Shown here piece by piece: positions 1 through 17,406 of a stretch of DNA of 64,000 nucleotides. The notes under the pieces are model-generated. The model did not search any database and was not told the origin of the DNA. It was given only the letters and a program-made list of their open reading frames with translations. Position numbers and translations under genes: made by a program. How positions within the stretch are numbered: position 1 is the stretch's first letter; the number at the start of each line of letters is the position of its first letter. The stretch comes from Lepturacanthus savala (lineage: Eukaryota; Chordata; Actinopteri; Scombriformes; Trichiuridae), in NCBI GenBank assembly GCA_030544235.1, contig CM060463.1, positions 10,267,690-10,331,689 on the forward strand, read 5' to 3'.

Positions 1-3000
1 GAAGCTGCTTTCAAGGATGGCAAGCTATTAAACGTTTGCCTGCAGTAATCTGATATCTGGTTCCATATGAAAAACTCTCCTCATACATAAAATGATGGGA
101 TTTTTGCACACAAATACTAGAATGAAAATATGAATTATTCCAAAGAATACTTGCATTTCAGTAGCTGTGCACAAATGGCAAATGAGTTTTTCAACATGCA
201 CTGACAGAAAAGCATGCAATAAATCATTTGACAAGTTTTAAATGCCCCGCAGATTGTCATAAATTCTTGATATATCCTACAAATTATCCAGTAATTTGTC
301 CAACGTTCTAACAAATTGTGCAATATTTTCTAACACCCGATAAGGGTTTTCTTGTCTCATTAAATGGCATCATGATTAATACTTACTAAGTGTCACCACT
401 GTGGAAAGTTGGTAACTTGCGAAAAAAAAGGCACTTCTTTCTCCTGTGTTGTGAAGCGCAAGGCTTCAGTTATGATCTCGTCGTAGATTCTTAAACGTCC
501 CGTGTTTTTAGTGTCTTCTGTCTCCCAGCTTCTTCTTCTTCTTGAGGAGCAACCGGTGTGCCGTACGCAGTCTGATGTTCAACTGGACTTCTGCCTTGGT
601 CTTCATCCACATCTGTCTTTGCTGTGACATAACCCTTTCTCCTCTCTGTGTATCTTTTACATCTTCACCTCATCATCACTCTCTCCTCCCCTCCCCTCCT
701 CTCATTTCATCTCATTTCCGGCCCACTCATTTCTCCGTTTCTTTTTCTAAAAATACCACTATGATATGCATTTACAGTGAAAAACAAATAGGAAAGCCTT
801 CATCAACAATCTACATAATGACACATACGGATCACACCAGATATCCTGCAGTTGCTGGACTGTTTATGTAACCACCAGACATCCCAGCTGCCCTGGCCTG
901 TGAACTATGCGGTCAACTCATCAAGAAGAGAGTGACAATCACACCGAAAGAAACAGGAAATGCCATATGGATCCCAAATGTACTTATTTGTACTAAATAT
1001 AATAGTGAAATGGAACATTGTCTCATACCAGTTCAAACTCCAGGACTTAAGAGGAGTGACCTACATTACAAACTCCAAAATAAAGCAGTTCCACATGAAA
1101 GAGCAGGACCAAATTCTCCCACATATTATTGTGACAGTGATCAAATTCTACAGAGTGCATTAAACTGGAACCAACGCTAAGTGTAGCGTCAGCAATTAGA
1201 AAAAATCAAGGATGCAGCTGTATTCTTAAAATGGACTTTATGTGACAAAAAAAATCAACATGTATTTCAAAGGATTATGTTTTATCTACAGATCGAGATA
1301 AGATCTAATACTATCAGCTCTTTTTATTGTACCTCCTTGTGTGACACCATCAGAATGCTGAACAATGAGTATTGTTTCCATTGAAAAGAAGATATTGGTG
1401 CAAAACACACAGGGAGGTGAGGAACAGTGTGTTAGACAGAGGAACAGCGTTGAAGCCCACTGGAGAACAAGGAGGAAGAGGCTGTCAGGCCAAGGAGGAA
1501 GACTCAACGAGACAAAGCCTACCTCGTTTGCTTAGTCACCTCCACTCCAGCCCATCAAAGGAGTTATCCTTATCTGAGTAATGATACGCGTATTTAATAC
1601 ATGTATTTTACAGCACGATTACAACAGGACCCCTTGGGGTCCTAAGGATTAAGAGTCATCTCGATTATCCACAGATAAACACAATGCAGTTCACATAAAT
1701 GTCATCGGCCTGAAACAGATGTCCCGAGTTGTACCAGTGGCATCGTTGTCATGGAGACAGCATGACTACACATGACGTTATCTGTTATGATTCAAGATGT
1801 AACTTACATATCAGAGCAGGTCCTGGTTTTAGACTGGATGCAATCAATGCATCTCATAATTTATTTGATCAGAGCAAAAGTACATCTGATCTAACAAGAT
1901 TTCTCATCTCCTATACCTGCTTATTCCTCATTAGAGTCGCAGGGGTCTGCTGGAGCCAATCCCAGCGCGTTATGGCGAGAGGCAGGGATACACCCCAGAT
2001 GGTTGCCAGCCAATCGTGGGGCACACACACCATTCACACCTATTGGCAATTTAGAGTCGCCAATTAACCTGAGCATGTTTTTGGACTGTGGGAGGAAGCC
2101 GGAGTACCTGGTGAAAACCCACGCAGACACAGGGAGAACATGCAAACTCCACACAGAAAGGTCCCAGACCCAGGACCAAGGAGGTCTTGAGGTCAAAGCT
2201 TGAACCTGTGACCTTCTTGCTGTGAGGCAACAGCGCTAACCCCTGCTCCACCGTGTCGCCCCCAACAAGGTGTATAATTCTAAATAAAAGGGAAAACATG
2301 GTAAGTATTTATTATCGATCAAAGGTAAATTCAGGGAAGAATTACCCCAGTGGTCAAATATAAATATGTAAATGGAAAAACTCTGTATTCCACCTGACCA
2401 CAGTTGTACTGCCTGATTTGACCCAGTTTTAACATCTTGTATAATTTTGTGTGTTGTCCTCGAGTGTAGAGAAAGGCACAAAAAAAAACAGGGAAAATGA
2501 CGTCGTTATATTTATTTAATATGGTTACATAATGTTTTTTGGTTTAAGTTGCTCTTGCAATCAGTCTTTACAGATAAGATTTCACTGAGTTTTCTTTCCC
2601 CAAGTAATTTCCAATGAAACCTACACTGTAGGAGACCACTACACTGAAAACATAAGTGTAAAAAGTAAATGTATAAATTTATAATGTATAAATAAATTTA
2701 GTCAAGTTGGTAAATCTGGTGAAAATGTTATGTATGGCAGAGATGAGACATTATGTAACAACTTAGAAAAGCAATAACCCAAAGCAGTAAACGTGCATAA
2801 GACAAAATAGACCGGTCCAATGTTTTTACAGTATTTTATTTTGTCGGAATGAGAGCTTCTGTTATGTACAATAGAGGACAGAAACAAATCTTACAGAAAT
2901 TATAAATATACTCTTGCTCCATTTGATTTGTATTGATCCTGCTGTGGCAGTAGATGGTTTACTTTGAGTTTTAAAGGCCGCCCCCTCTCCCCTCCCCTCT

Positions 3001-3292
3001 TCAAGTCTGCATCAATTGGTGAGGATCTGTGCAGTGAGGTACCCAATACGCAATTTAAAGACTAGCTGCCTGCTCCCCACATGGCTAACTAAGAGTGATC
3101 AGTGGGTGGGATAAGAGAGGGAGGCATGGAGGCGAGGGAGGAGGGAGGACGGATGTCTGCCTGCACTGTCGAGACATGTGGACAATCCTCAGCTTTTCAG
3201 TCTTGCAGTGATGACAGGACAAACTGGGGGTAGAATTGTGGAGGAAGATGAGGAGCAAACGTGGGACACGCGGAGCAACATGACAACTTATC
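1..3292. other. Non-coding region left of uqcrc1, including its 3' UTR
   Basis: I find no convincing gene here. The part nearest uqcrc1 should be its 3' UTR: on the minus strand the first good poly(A) signal after the stop is AATAAA at 2840-2835, giving a 3' UTR of roughly 450-480 nt. A SINE copy fills about 1914-2265 and is listed separately. A pyrimidine-rich stretch lies at about 655-720. A short acidic minus-strand reading frame ending at 491 is discussed in the findings as a possible terminal exon of another gene, but it is not secure. The remainder is AT-rich and unassigned. Confidence 0.6.
1914..2265 (-). repeat. tRNA-derived SINE-type fish repeat, minus orientation
   Basis: Read on the minus strand, this block starts with a pol III-like head: a box-A-like segment with 'ttagcgctgttgcctcacag', followed by a box-B-like 'ggttcaagctt'. 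The body then has 'tttgcatgttctccctgtgt', 'cgtgggttttc' and a tail containing 'ggaataagcagg'. This layout is very common in percomorph genomes. A second, more decayed copy lies at about 28833-29102 in the opposite orientation. I recognise the type by its sequence and cannot assign the exact family without a repeat library. Confidence 0.75.
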
Positions 3293-6200
3293 TTAAAACC
3301 TCAGCCAGTACATGGCACTGCGCATTCTGTTGTAGTCGGGTAGCTGTTCGCAGGGGCCTGGAGGAGAGAGCCAGGAGGGACAGGTTAGAGAAAATTATAT
3401 CGCAAGGGCTTGAGCTCACTGTAAGAGGACTAAAAACACATCAGAACTCACCAACACCAACCACAGCAGGACACTTATCGTAGATATATTTGCTGCAGAT
3501 GTCACGTACCACGCTGGGGGTCACGGCCTAAAAAGAGACATGGGAGAGAAAACTCGAATCTTGGAAACCAGATGAAAATATTCAACAAGTCACCAATTTT
3601 AACAAGAGGGTCAACTCACATCAATGCGTGCATCCCACTCAGCCAGAGGAATACGCCGCCCATAGTTCAGAATATGTCTTCCAATGTCATCACAGATTGG
3701 TGTTGTTCCTAGAAGACAAACAGGTTTCTAGACTTTTTTCTATTTCTTGTAGCTTGTGCAGTTGTGTATTTGCATGACAAATAGATTCTGTACCATTAAG
3801 CTGTCCAGCCAGGCTGGCCTTCAGAGCAATCTTGCCTCTGGCGACATCACTCTCTGTCACCGTGGTACAGAGGTTCATCCTGCAGGAAATGGACAAAAGA
3901 GACTTAACATGGAACACCCTAGAATTAAAGTGCAAATAAGTAATACAGTGTTGTTTTCTGTGTTGTCAGTTTTCTCTATCCTGGAGGCAATACTGACCAG
4001 GCGTTCTGGGACCAGTGCATCATATCTTCAATTTTTAACCTATCAGCCACAAAGTAAATGCCCAGCAGGCCAGTATCGCTGTAAGAGGACTGGAAGGCCT
4101 GGAAACTGTGACACAGGTCCCCCTCCACTGCCAGACGAGCCAGACGGCTGCTGAGATGCTGCATGTGACAGGGAAGAATGGACATGGTCTTACTTCATAG
4201 AAGTGGAATTTAATTACACCAGCAGATAGTATGTTTACAGCAAGAAAGCTGTTAGCATATTTCATTCAAGGTGAAAGCACCATGTGCCTCACAATTGAAT
4301 CTGAAATTATAAAAGAACTCAAATTAAAATAATATAAATCTAAAAAAGACAGAACAAGTTAAAACAGTTAAAATCAGTCAGCCGGGCTACTGAAAGGCAC
4401 CGCTAAAAAGGAAAGTTTTGAATTTAGTTAGTAAGACCACGTTCAGATCAATTCAAAAGGTTTGTGAAATCTGATTTTTTATTAAATAGGGCTTGTATGT
4501 GATTTCCAGTGTGAACTATAAATGCCCCAAAAGTGCGTGTGCATTAGTCCGTTCAATGACCTCAGTACAGATGTTATGTGGTCGTATTTTCTTCTACCCA
4601 TTTCATTAAAACTCCAACAGCAGCATTCTGGAGTAGCTGCAGTGTATGAAGATGCTTTTTAGGTATTCCTGTGAGCAGCACCTTCTAGTAAAGCCCACTG
4701 GAGATAAACGCATGGCTGAGTCTTGAACATCATCCTGAGATTAAGTGTTTCTATATACACACACACACCAATCATGTGATATATTGTCACCCTTAAGTTA
4801 TTTTTCAATCCAAGCATGGAGACTCCATGACTAAAACCCTTCTTTCAGAATCTGTTACATATCTCAGGTGTTGTTCCTCCCGACAGGTCCAGAGGCAGGG
4901 GTGAGGCCCCTGACCCAGGTTTTCAGAGAGGACCATGATCTACCCCTCTATAATGGCCACTCAAGACATATACAGTCTCGAATGGGCAAAGCTAAAAGGG
5001 GACAACACAGGACTGATATGATGGGTCCACTTTTGGAAGCATGACTGTTACACTTGTCAATGGAATATGTTTTCAAATCCACATAGAAATACACCAGCAG
5101 AGGAAAATGACTCCATTTCCTGACCTTTCCTCCACCGTAGGTGAGGTCAAAGCTGCCGATGATTGAGTTGGCCACCATGAGTGGCACAACATCTGGGCTG
5201 GCGGCACTTGGCCCTTCCACAGCAATGGCAATGTGTGCCAGAGGCATGGCGTCGTCACGCATACGGATCTAAGGAGAGACAGATCAACAAGACAATTAAA
5301 CATTACAGGGAAAATATTCCCATCTAAGCCCCATTTTCAATCTCAGGCCAGAAACACTTCCAATTAAAATCATTGATTTTACGCTTATATATTGAACTAG
5401 CTGAATCCTGTATAGCTTCTGAACTATATACCCAATAATTCCAACCTTTCACATAGAATCCATGCAAAACACTAAGATATGTGCAAATTAATAACAAGCA
5501 TTCCTGTGAAAACAATTTCCACATATCTCACCTCGCTGCCTGTAAATCTGCATGGTGCCAGCACAGGGATGGCATCTCCCTCATACTCAAAAGACAATCC
5601 GCTGAAGTGAGACTTGGCCAGTCCAACCAGCTCCTCGTGGTTCACACCTGTACAGAAGGGAGGAAAATAAATAATCTCATGTCAAGTCTCACCTAGTGTA
5701 CACAAATCAAACTTGTTGTTCTGCCAAGAGTCATGTAAACCTAGCATGTTATGTGCTTCTGTTCCTCTTCGAAACCAAAGTGTCCCCATATAATAACTTT
5801 TCCGACCCTTTTTCTCAACTTAACAACTCTGCCCTCCCTCTGCCACCTCACTAACTCTCTGGGAATATAGAGTACATGCACATCTCTCAAATATTGTGGA
5901 AAGAAAAATTGCAAATAAACACTTTCAACTCGATTATGAGTTTGGAGACTGACATGCAAAAAAATTCAATTAATTAAATTTATCAATGACCAATAATTCT
6001 TATGCTGATATTGGTGAAACATGCAAGATCTGCGCTGGTTTCCACACTGGATTGATAAATGAAGGACAAAGTTCCTACCTCCAGCAGCAGCCAGTACCAT
6101 GCGGGGGGCCTTGTAGTGGCTGTTGATGTAATCCACTAGGTCCTGGCGGGTCAGATTTCTGTCAGAATTTAAAATTAGTACCATTAGTAACTTAGAGGAT

Positions 6201-9009
6201 TTATTATGGAAATGTAATGATATATATGAAATATACTGACCAATAAAGCAATGGACTTTGGATGAAAGTATTTCTAACTTGTTCTGTGATTGTGAATAAT
6301 TGTGGCTAATGATTAAATGTGTGCAGTTTCTCCTGCCTGGCAGTTGAAGAGGGTCCCAGCACGCTGCGTCCCAGTGATGTGCCCTGGAAGGCTGTAGCAT
6401 GGAGCAGGTCCAGGCAAACCTCCTGCAGGTTCCCTTCCACTTCATCCAGCTCACGCAGAACTACGCCCCTCTGCTGCTCGATCTCTGCCTCGCTCAGTGA
6501 GCAGTTCTGCACCACTTCTGACAGCAGCTCCACAGCTGAGGCAACGCAAAAACAAATATTCACAACTCTGTTCAATGCCTTCATCTGACAAATCACAGTA
6601 AGATATATTTGACAAAAATCATGTTATTGTCAATACCAGAGAACAATCCTATAATTTCAATGTATATTAATCCATAATTCATCTAACCTTTAGGCAGGTC
6701 TTTAGCCAGCGTCTTCATATAATATGCAGTGTGCTCCCGTGAGGTGTAGGCGCTCAGGTGACCACCCATCGCCTCCACCTCCTGCTCCAGGGCTGCCTGA
6801 GAGTGCTTTTTGGTTCCCTGGGGGAAGAAAGGGGGGAAAATTATGTAGGGCCCGAGGCAGTTGTCTTCCCTACCCTATGGTAAAGTCCGCCCCTGCCCAT
6901 AGGAATTAGAATTTATCCATTCTTTATTAAAACCTGTTTTGGCTACTTTGTCTTTTCAGCCTTATTCTAACTCACTGTCCAGCTGTACTACACTTTTATC
7001 TTTATTATTTTTTAAATATTTTACACAATTACTGTCATATAGCAAAAATCAATATTGCCCAAGGCTACAAGGAGCTTAAGGTCAAGAATGTAACTGGTAT
7101 CTACCTTGAAAGCCATATGCTCCAGGAAAAAACCTGTTCCGTTGTTCTTTTCAGACTCATAGCGGCTGCCAGCGCTGATCCACAGTCCAACCTGCAATGA
7201 ATGGTGGATATGTTCATTTGCAACACTCATCCATCACATAACAGCCACTGAAAGTGAAATCGATCTTTGAGGCGGTTCAACAAGCTCCTGTTAGGATGCG
7301 GTTTTCGGCTGGGTTCTTACAGTGCATGTGGCATGTCCTGTCTCCTCAGATGCCACCCTCAAGCCGTTGTCCAAGGCAGTCAGGCGAGTTTCAGGGGCCC
7401 CCACCAGGCTCTGGGCATAGCTGACCGAGGCCTGTCCACGCCTCAGAGACAGCAGGATGGGCTAGAGGAGTCAACAAGTGGACATTTAAAAATAGTATTG
7501 GAAAAACATGACTTTAAAATATATTTTGAACATTACTGATTCCATGCTTTGTCCACATATAAGCAAGCACTGCTTTTTTAAACAAGGCAGGTTCTCTATG
7601 AATGCTTTGTTTTCTCACCAACAATGATAGAGACCAAAAAGAAAGAGCACAACCGGGCTGGATGCAGTAATCACATACGGTTTGCTTACATTCAGTAGTA
7701 GAAAGGTTTGGCACAGGACGAAATCTCAATTTTAGACTGATGCTGACACAACTGCTAATTACTTAAAATAGACACAAGAAGCCAATATTTACACATTTTC
7801 CGAAAAATAAAAACAATTATTAATAATTAGATTATTTGTAATTACTTCTGAGACCAGTGGTGGTGGACAAAGCTCTCAAATCCTTTAAGTAGTGAAAAAT
7901 AATCATTTACAATTAAAAGTGCAGGACTGGAAGTAAAAATATTAGAAAAATGTACTTAAATTTATCAGAAGTAAAAGTACACTTAGTAGTTATAGTATAT
8001 TATATACGTTTCCATCCCAAACACATGTGAGAGAATTTTAAAAACAGTTCATAGATATATCTCGGGTAGATTAACTGTATCACTACTGCCTCATATTATA
8101 TATTATACAAGTGTAACATGTTTATTTAATACACTTTATATAACATCTTTCACACAATGTGTATAACTTTTAGGGCAATTTAAAGAGTAAGAAATATTAT
8201 ATATAAAAATAATGTCAAATCTGCATCTGAGAAATAACTGAAGCTGTCAAATCTAGTATAAGGTATGCTATTTAGGACTAGGAGAGTTAGGCCTAAATTT
8301 TAAAGTGTATAAATATAGTGGAGTGGAAGTATAAAGTGGCATGAAATGCAGATATACAGGTAAAGTACACTCACAATTGTACTTAAGTACAGTACTCTAG
8401 TAAATATACTTAGTTACTTTCCACCCCTGAGAACAGTCTTACAAGACATTAAAGTTATATTTCATTCCCACTCGTGTAAAAGTACATGAATTCTGGTATT
8501 AGACATGACTGGGAAGCAGGATCTGGAGCAGAAAATCAACAGTAATCTGTCAATTTAGCCAAAGTCATCAAGCTCGCGCTGCTAGCGCTGTTAGCATAGC
8601 GTTAGCATGGCGTTAGCTGCGCTGAGGGCAACTGAGGACAAGTAACAAACAGCCGCTGACCTTCGTGAATAAAGGATACACAACCGAAACGACAATATGT
8701 TCATAACTAAAACATGAAAAGTTTAATTCCCGCAAAGAGAGGTCGTGACCAGACTCGGTGACTTATTTGTCGGTTGACCTTGCTTGTTCATGCTAACCGG
8801 TTAGCTTGCCGCTTCCTCTGTATCGCAGCCCTCTTAGCTAGCTGACCTTTATTTCTCATACAGTCAGCGGGTTTCTCTAAAGCCATAACACACTCCTGTC
8901 ATGCTCAGACACATTTATAATACAAAGCGCTCCGTGCTTTACTTACACTGCGGGCTTTGACCAGGCATCTGCCAACGGTGCTCCCCACTCGGCAAACTGA
9001 CGCCGCCAT
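3293..9009 (-). CDS. uqcrc1: Cytochrome b-c1 complex subunit 1, mitochondrial (core protein 1)
   Basis: Core subunit 1 of respiratory complex III, matrix side of the inner mitochondrial membrane. Thirteen coding exons join in frame: 9009-8947, 7461-7321, 7191-7105, 6817-6688, 6535-6337, 6158-6079, 5647-5532, 5268-5125, 4158-3998, 3879-3794, 3708-3620, 3527-3452, 3357-3293. The product is 478 aa; the human protein is 480. It starts MAASVCRVG with a basic targeting leader. The M16 peptidase fold is clear, with NNGTGFFLEHMAFKG near residues 85-98, HYKAPRMVLAAAGG near 219-233, and a C-terminus ending MYWLRF. The M16 zinc motif HxxEH reads FFLEH (89-93), so the site has lost its first ligand, as is usual for this subunit. 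All introns are GT-AG except intron 5, which has a GC donor. The start codon overlaps a YY1-like AAAATGGCGGC. Identity is certain; exact ends rest on splice consensus and frame. Confidence 0.96.
7855..8430 (+). repeat. Dispersed fish repeat in uqcrc1 intron 1
   Basis: The element opens with 'agaccagtggtggtgg' and closes with 'ctttccacccctga', so its ends are inverted (CAGTGGTGG against CCACCCCTG). The inside is AT-rich and full of 'agtaaaagtac' and 'acttaagtac' phrases, the familiar teleost repeat that begins 'cagtggtggaaagtaac'. It looks like a non-autonomous DNA element with no coding capacity. A fragment with similar phrases lies at about 27965-28120. Borders are approximate. Confidence 0.6.
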
Positions 9010-9120
9010 TTTTCTTTTCAGCTCAGGTTAAGAGAACGAGCGACTCCGCTGCTTCTTCTTCTTCTTCGTCCTCGTGGAGTTTATCTGACAGACCCGCTCA
9101 CTGTTTACCGCCACCAAGTG
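8560..9120 (-). promoter_or_regulatory. uqcrc1 promoter region
   Basis: This is a locally CpG- and GC-richer stretch around the first exon. A YY1-type motif (minus strand AAAATGGCGGC) overlaps the start codon at 9009, as in many mitochondrial and housekeeping genes. Intron 1 next to it carries clustered GTTAGC/GCTAGC/GCTAAC hexamers at 8581, 8590, 8601, 8612, 8792, 8800 and 8837. No TATA box is evident. The transcription start is inferred to lie just above 9009. Confidence 0.55.
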
Positions 9121-9325
9121 GTCAATATTGTCAATGAGGTCGGTGATATTAAAATATTATTGACTAATGACACAGAAAGGAAAACTTATGGGGAGGTAAG
9201 CATATTCCCATTCTGTTGTATGTTGATGTAGGTTATTGGAATATCTTGAGTGAAGGAATAATATTCGATAAACTGATGTGTATACTGTGGCTGTGTTTGC
9301 TTTGAATACTTGCTCCATGGATATA

Positions 9326-9650
9326 CAGCTCTGGAAAAAAATGAGACCACTGAATTTTTTTCTGAAATCATCATCTCTACATGTATTCCAGCCATTACAT
9401 TCCAGTGTCTGCTGAATTCCAATACATGCACACCTCATTCTGCTTAAAGAGGTACCAGGAGTGGAATAGTCACCCAAGAACAATGGTAAAGACTAGTGGA
9501 GAGCATGCCATTTAGAATAAATTTGATCTTTGCATTGTTTGAGGTCTGAACCTATTGTATCTTTTTTGTTGTCAGTAGTTTATAGACTCAAACAAAAATG
9601 TTCCTTTTGCCCCAACACATACCTATAAGTACCATTTTTTTCCAGAGCTG
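9326..9650. mobile_element. Short non-autonomous Tc1/mariner-type element
   Basis: A perfect 18-bp terminal inverted repeat (CAGCTCTGGAAAAAAATG) bounds the 325-bp element, and TA dinucleotides flank both ends (9324-9325 and 9651-9652), the target site of Tc1/mariner transposition. It holds no transposase frame. An older, longer relative lies at about 25853-26485 and keeps a transposase C-terminal remnant, so this copy looks like an internal-deletion (MITE-like) derivative. It lies between uqcrc1 and ttll3 in non-coding DNA. Confidence 0.85.
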
Positions 9651-9652
9651 TA

Positions 9653-10065
9653 CATAGAGATGACTTAACAAAGTTCCTGTTCTGTCTTGTTCCCCTTAAA
9701 ATAGGAACAAAATACTCTAAGTAATGTAATCTAATCTAAGGAACCAGATGACTAAAATGGTGTGTTTTTAATTCAGAAAAATGAAACGGTGTGTCCTATG
9801 GATCATCCAAAATAACAGGACACTGGTTATGAGTAAAACATTATTGTGTCCACATAATTAACTTCTAGAATAAAGTAGAAAAACGCAGATGACTTCAATA
9901 TAGATTCAGGCTTTATTATGAGGTAGAACAAAAATGCCTGCAAACAGTTGAAGTTGGAGTAGCATGTAGATGGTTTGGTCATTGAATCTTTGTTATTATA
10001 ATAACAAATATCTAAGAACAACCCTGGCGTTGTTATTTCCGGAGCAGTGCCTTATGCTCAGGACC
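9653..10065 (-). other. ttll3 3' UTR and spacer to uqcrc1
   Basis: The ttll3 stop codon is at 10068-10066. On the minus strand an AATAAA signal lies at 9917-9912, about 150 nt after the stop, so cleavage is expected near 9890. The rest up to the transposable element at 9650 is AT-rich and shows no gene. Confidence 0.55.
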
Positions 10066-15845
<5,780 letters not shown>

Positions 15846-16539
15846 CAAAGGCAGCGTTTTCTTGCACTCGGTTTCATGGTTTGGTCAGACATGAACTGCT
15901 GCAGAGAGGAGACAGTCCCTCATTTATCTGGGCAACAATAGTGTAAAGGTATGCAGTATGCAAATGTTTTCACAAACAATGCGCACAGATACACTGGTGA
16001 CAACTGCAGGTGTCATGCATCTCTGGCTACTGATCATGTAGATCAGTCCCTCTTTGAGTGCAGTAGACTATTAAGAGAGTCAAATTGCTGTGCATGAGAC
16101 AGATTGGCTACACCTGTCAGGGTTGCACTCAGACAGGGTGTGATACTCAGTCTGATTTCCTTACATGTTGAACAAAGGCCCGGAACTGGACACATATCCC
16201 AACAACAGATACGTTCACCAAACTCCTGTTTTCCATCACATCCTCCTGTGCACAAACACAAACACACACACACACACGTGCGCACACACACATGCACACA
16301 TACACAATAATTACTTTAAATTCACCACACGTTATATGTGTTTTTCTTTTTTAAAAGAGCATATTGACTTAAAACTGACTGCAAACAAAACCAAAGCCTC
16401 ACTGACATTAATCTTTTATTCTTAACTAGCAAAGTAGCATCACCAATCAGTGATAAACTCCTCTACTGACATTATTAGGTGCTGCAGAAAGCGTACACCA
16501 CGTTTAAGCAACGCTTTACATTACAATGTAGTGTTTGTT

Positions 16540-17406
16540 CTTCTTACCTGCTGCTGAGGTCCACGGGTCTATTAACTTCGGTGCCGGTTGAATTTCACCG
16601 GTGCGCCCCACTTCACTTGTTTATTGTCGCCATGACAACGGCTGAAGTGCTCACGCTAACAACAACGAACTACAAACACTAAAAAAGTAAAAAAAAAAAA
16701 AATGCAAGTGGTTAAAAATATTAAAAAACAACTATGAATGACAACAAAAATATCTAGAAATGGTAAAAAACAAAAATAAATTACCAATGATAAAATAAAA
16801 ATACAAATAAGAAAAAATAAACAAAAAACCCTCCAAATTATAAGAACTACAAACGGTGTGTTACTGTAAACACGATATACATTCTGCATGAAAACGTTTC
16901 ATTTCTTGTTTTAGTTAACTTGTAATTTATTTAAATACTTTGACAACTTATACCGTCTGAAATGTATTCTGTATCTTCATTGTACATTGTGCAACTTCTT
17001 TTTTGGCGTGAAACATTTAATTCACCTCGAAACATGTTCGGCCACATGGAATAGTTTTAATAAAATGTTCTTGTAGCTCGTTTTTCTAAGTTGTGCTAGC
17101 TGTCGCGCCGCCATCTTGGCTCCGCTCGGGCTGCTGTGACGTCACGATTGTCTCGCGCACTCGCCCTCCTCTACGCGCGGGCAAACATTTATGCAGAAAA
17201 AAAGGCACGTGAATATTTGGGATTTAACGCTTAAAATCAGGTAAGCCGTCTGTTTCTACATAGACAGTGAACAATACCACGTTTTGTTTTCTTAAGCTCA
17301 AGCTAACGCGCTAACACTGCTTCGCTTAACTTAACGTTAACGGGTACACACCTACTGTTATGATCCTCTGTCTCCGGTGGCAGCCCGTTTTCGCTTCACC
17401 GGTAAA
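16540..17406. promoter_or_regulatory. Divergent promoter region of ttll3 (minus) and hmces (plus)
   Basis: The ttll3 5' UTR exon (donor CAG|GTAAGA at 16548/16547) and the hmces 5' UTR exon (donor after 17240, TCAG|GTAAGC; second exon probably from 17384) point away from each other across about 0.6 kb. Next to ttll3 is an RFX X-box-like GTCGCCATGACAAC at 16626-16639, and a GCTAAC hexamer lies near 16655. The hmces side carries a YY1-like GCCGCCATCTTGGC (17107-17120) and a perfect CRE, TGACGTCA (17137-17144), within CpG-rich DNA. The middle (16680-17060) is AT-rich with no gene seen. Confidence 0.7.

Noticed and set aside
1745..1758. GTTGTCATGGAGAC, resembling an RFX X-box
   Set aside because: No gene start or CpG-rich promoter is visible nearby, so it is probably chance or repeat-derived.
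6306..6336. Continuation of the uqcrc1 exon frame past 6337 (EKLHTFNH)
   Set aside because: It departs from the conserved protein. The GC donor at 6336-6335 restores the conserved NLTRQDL in the next exon.
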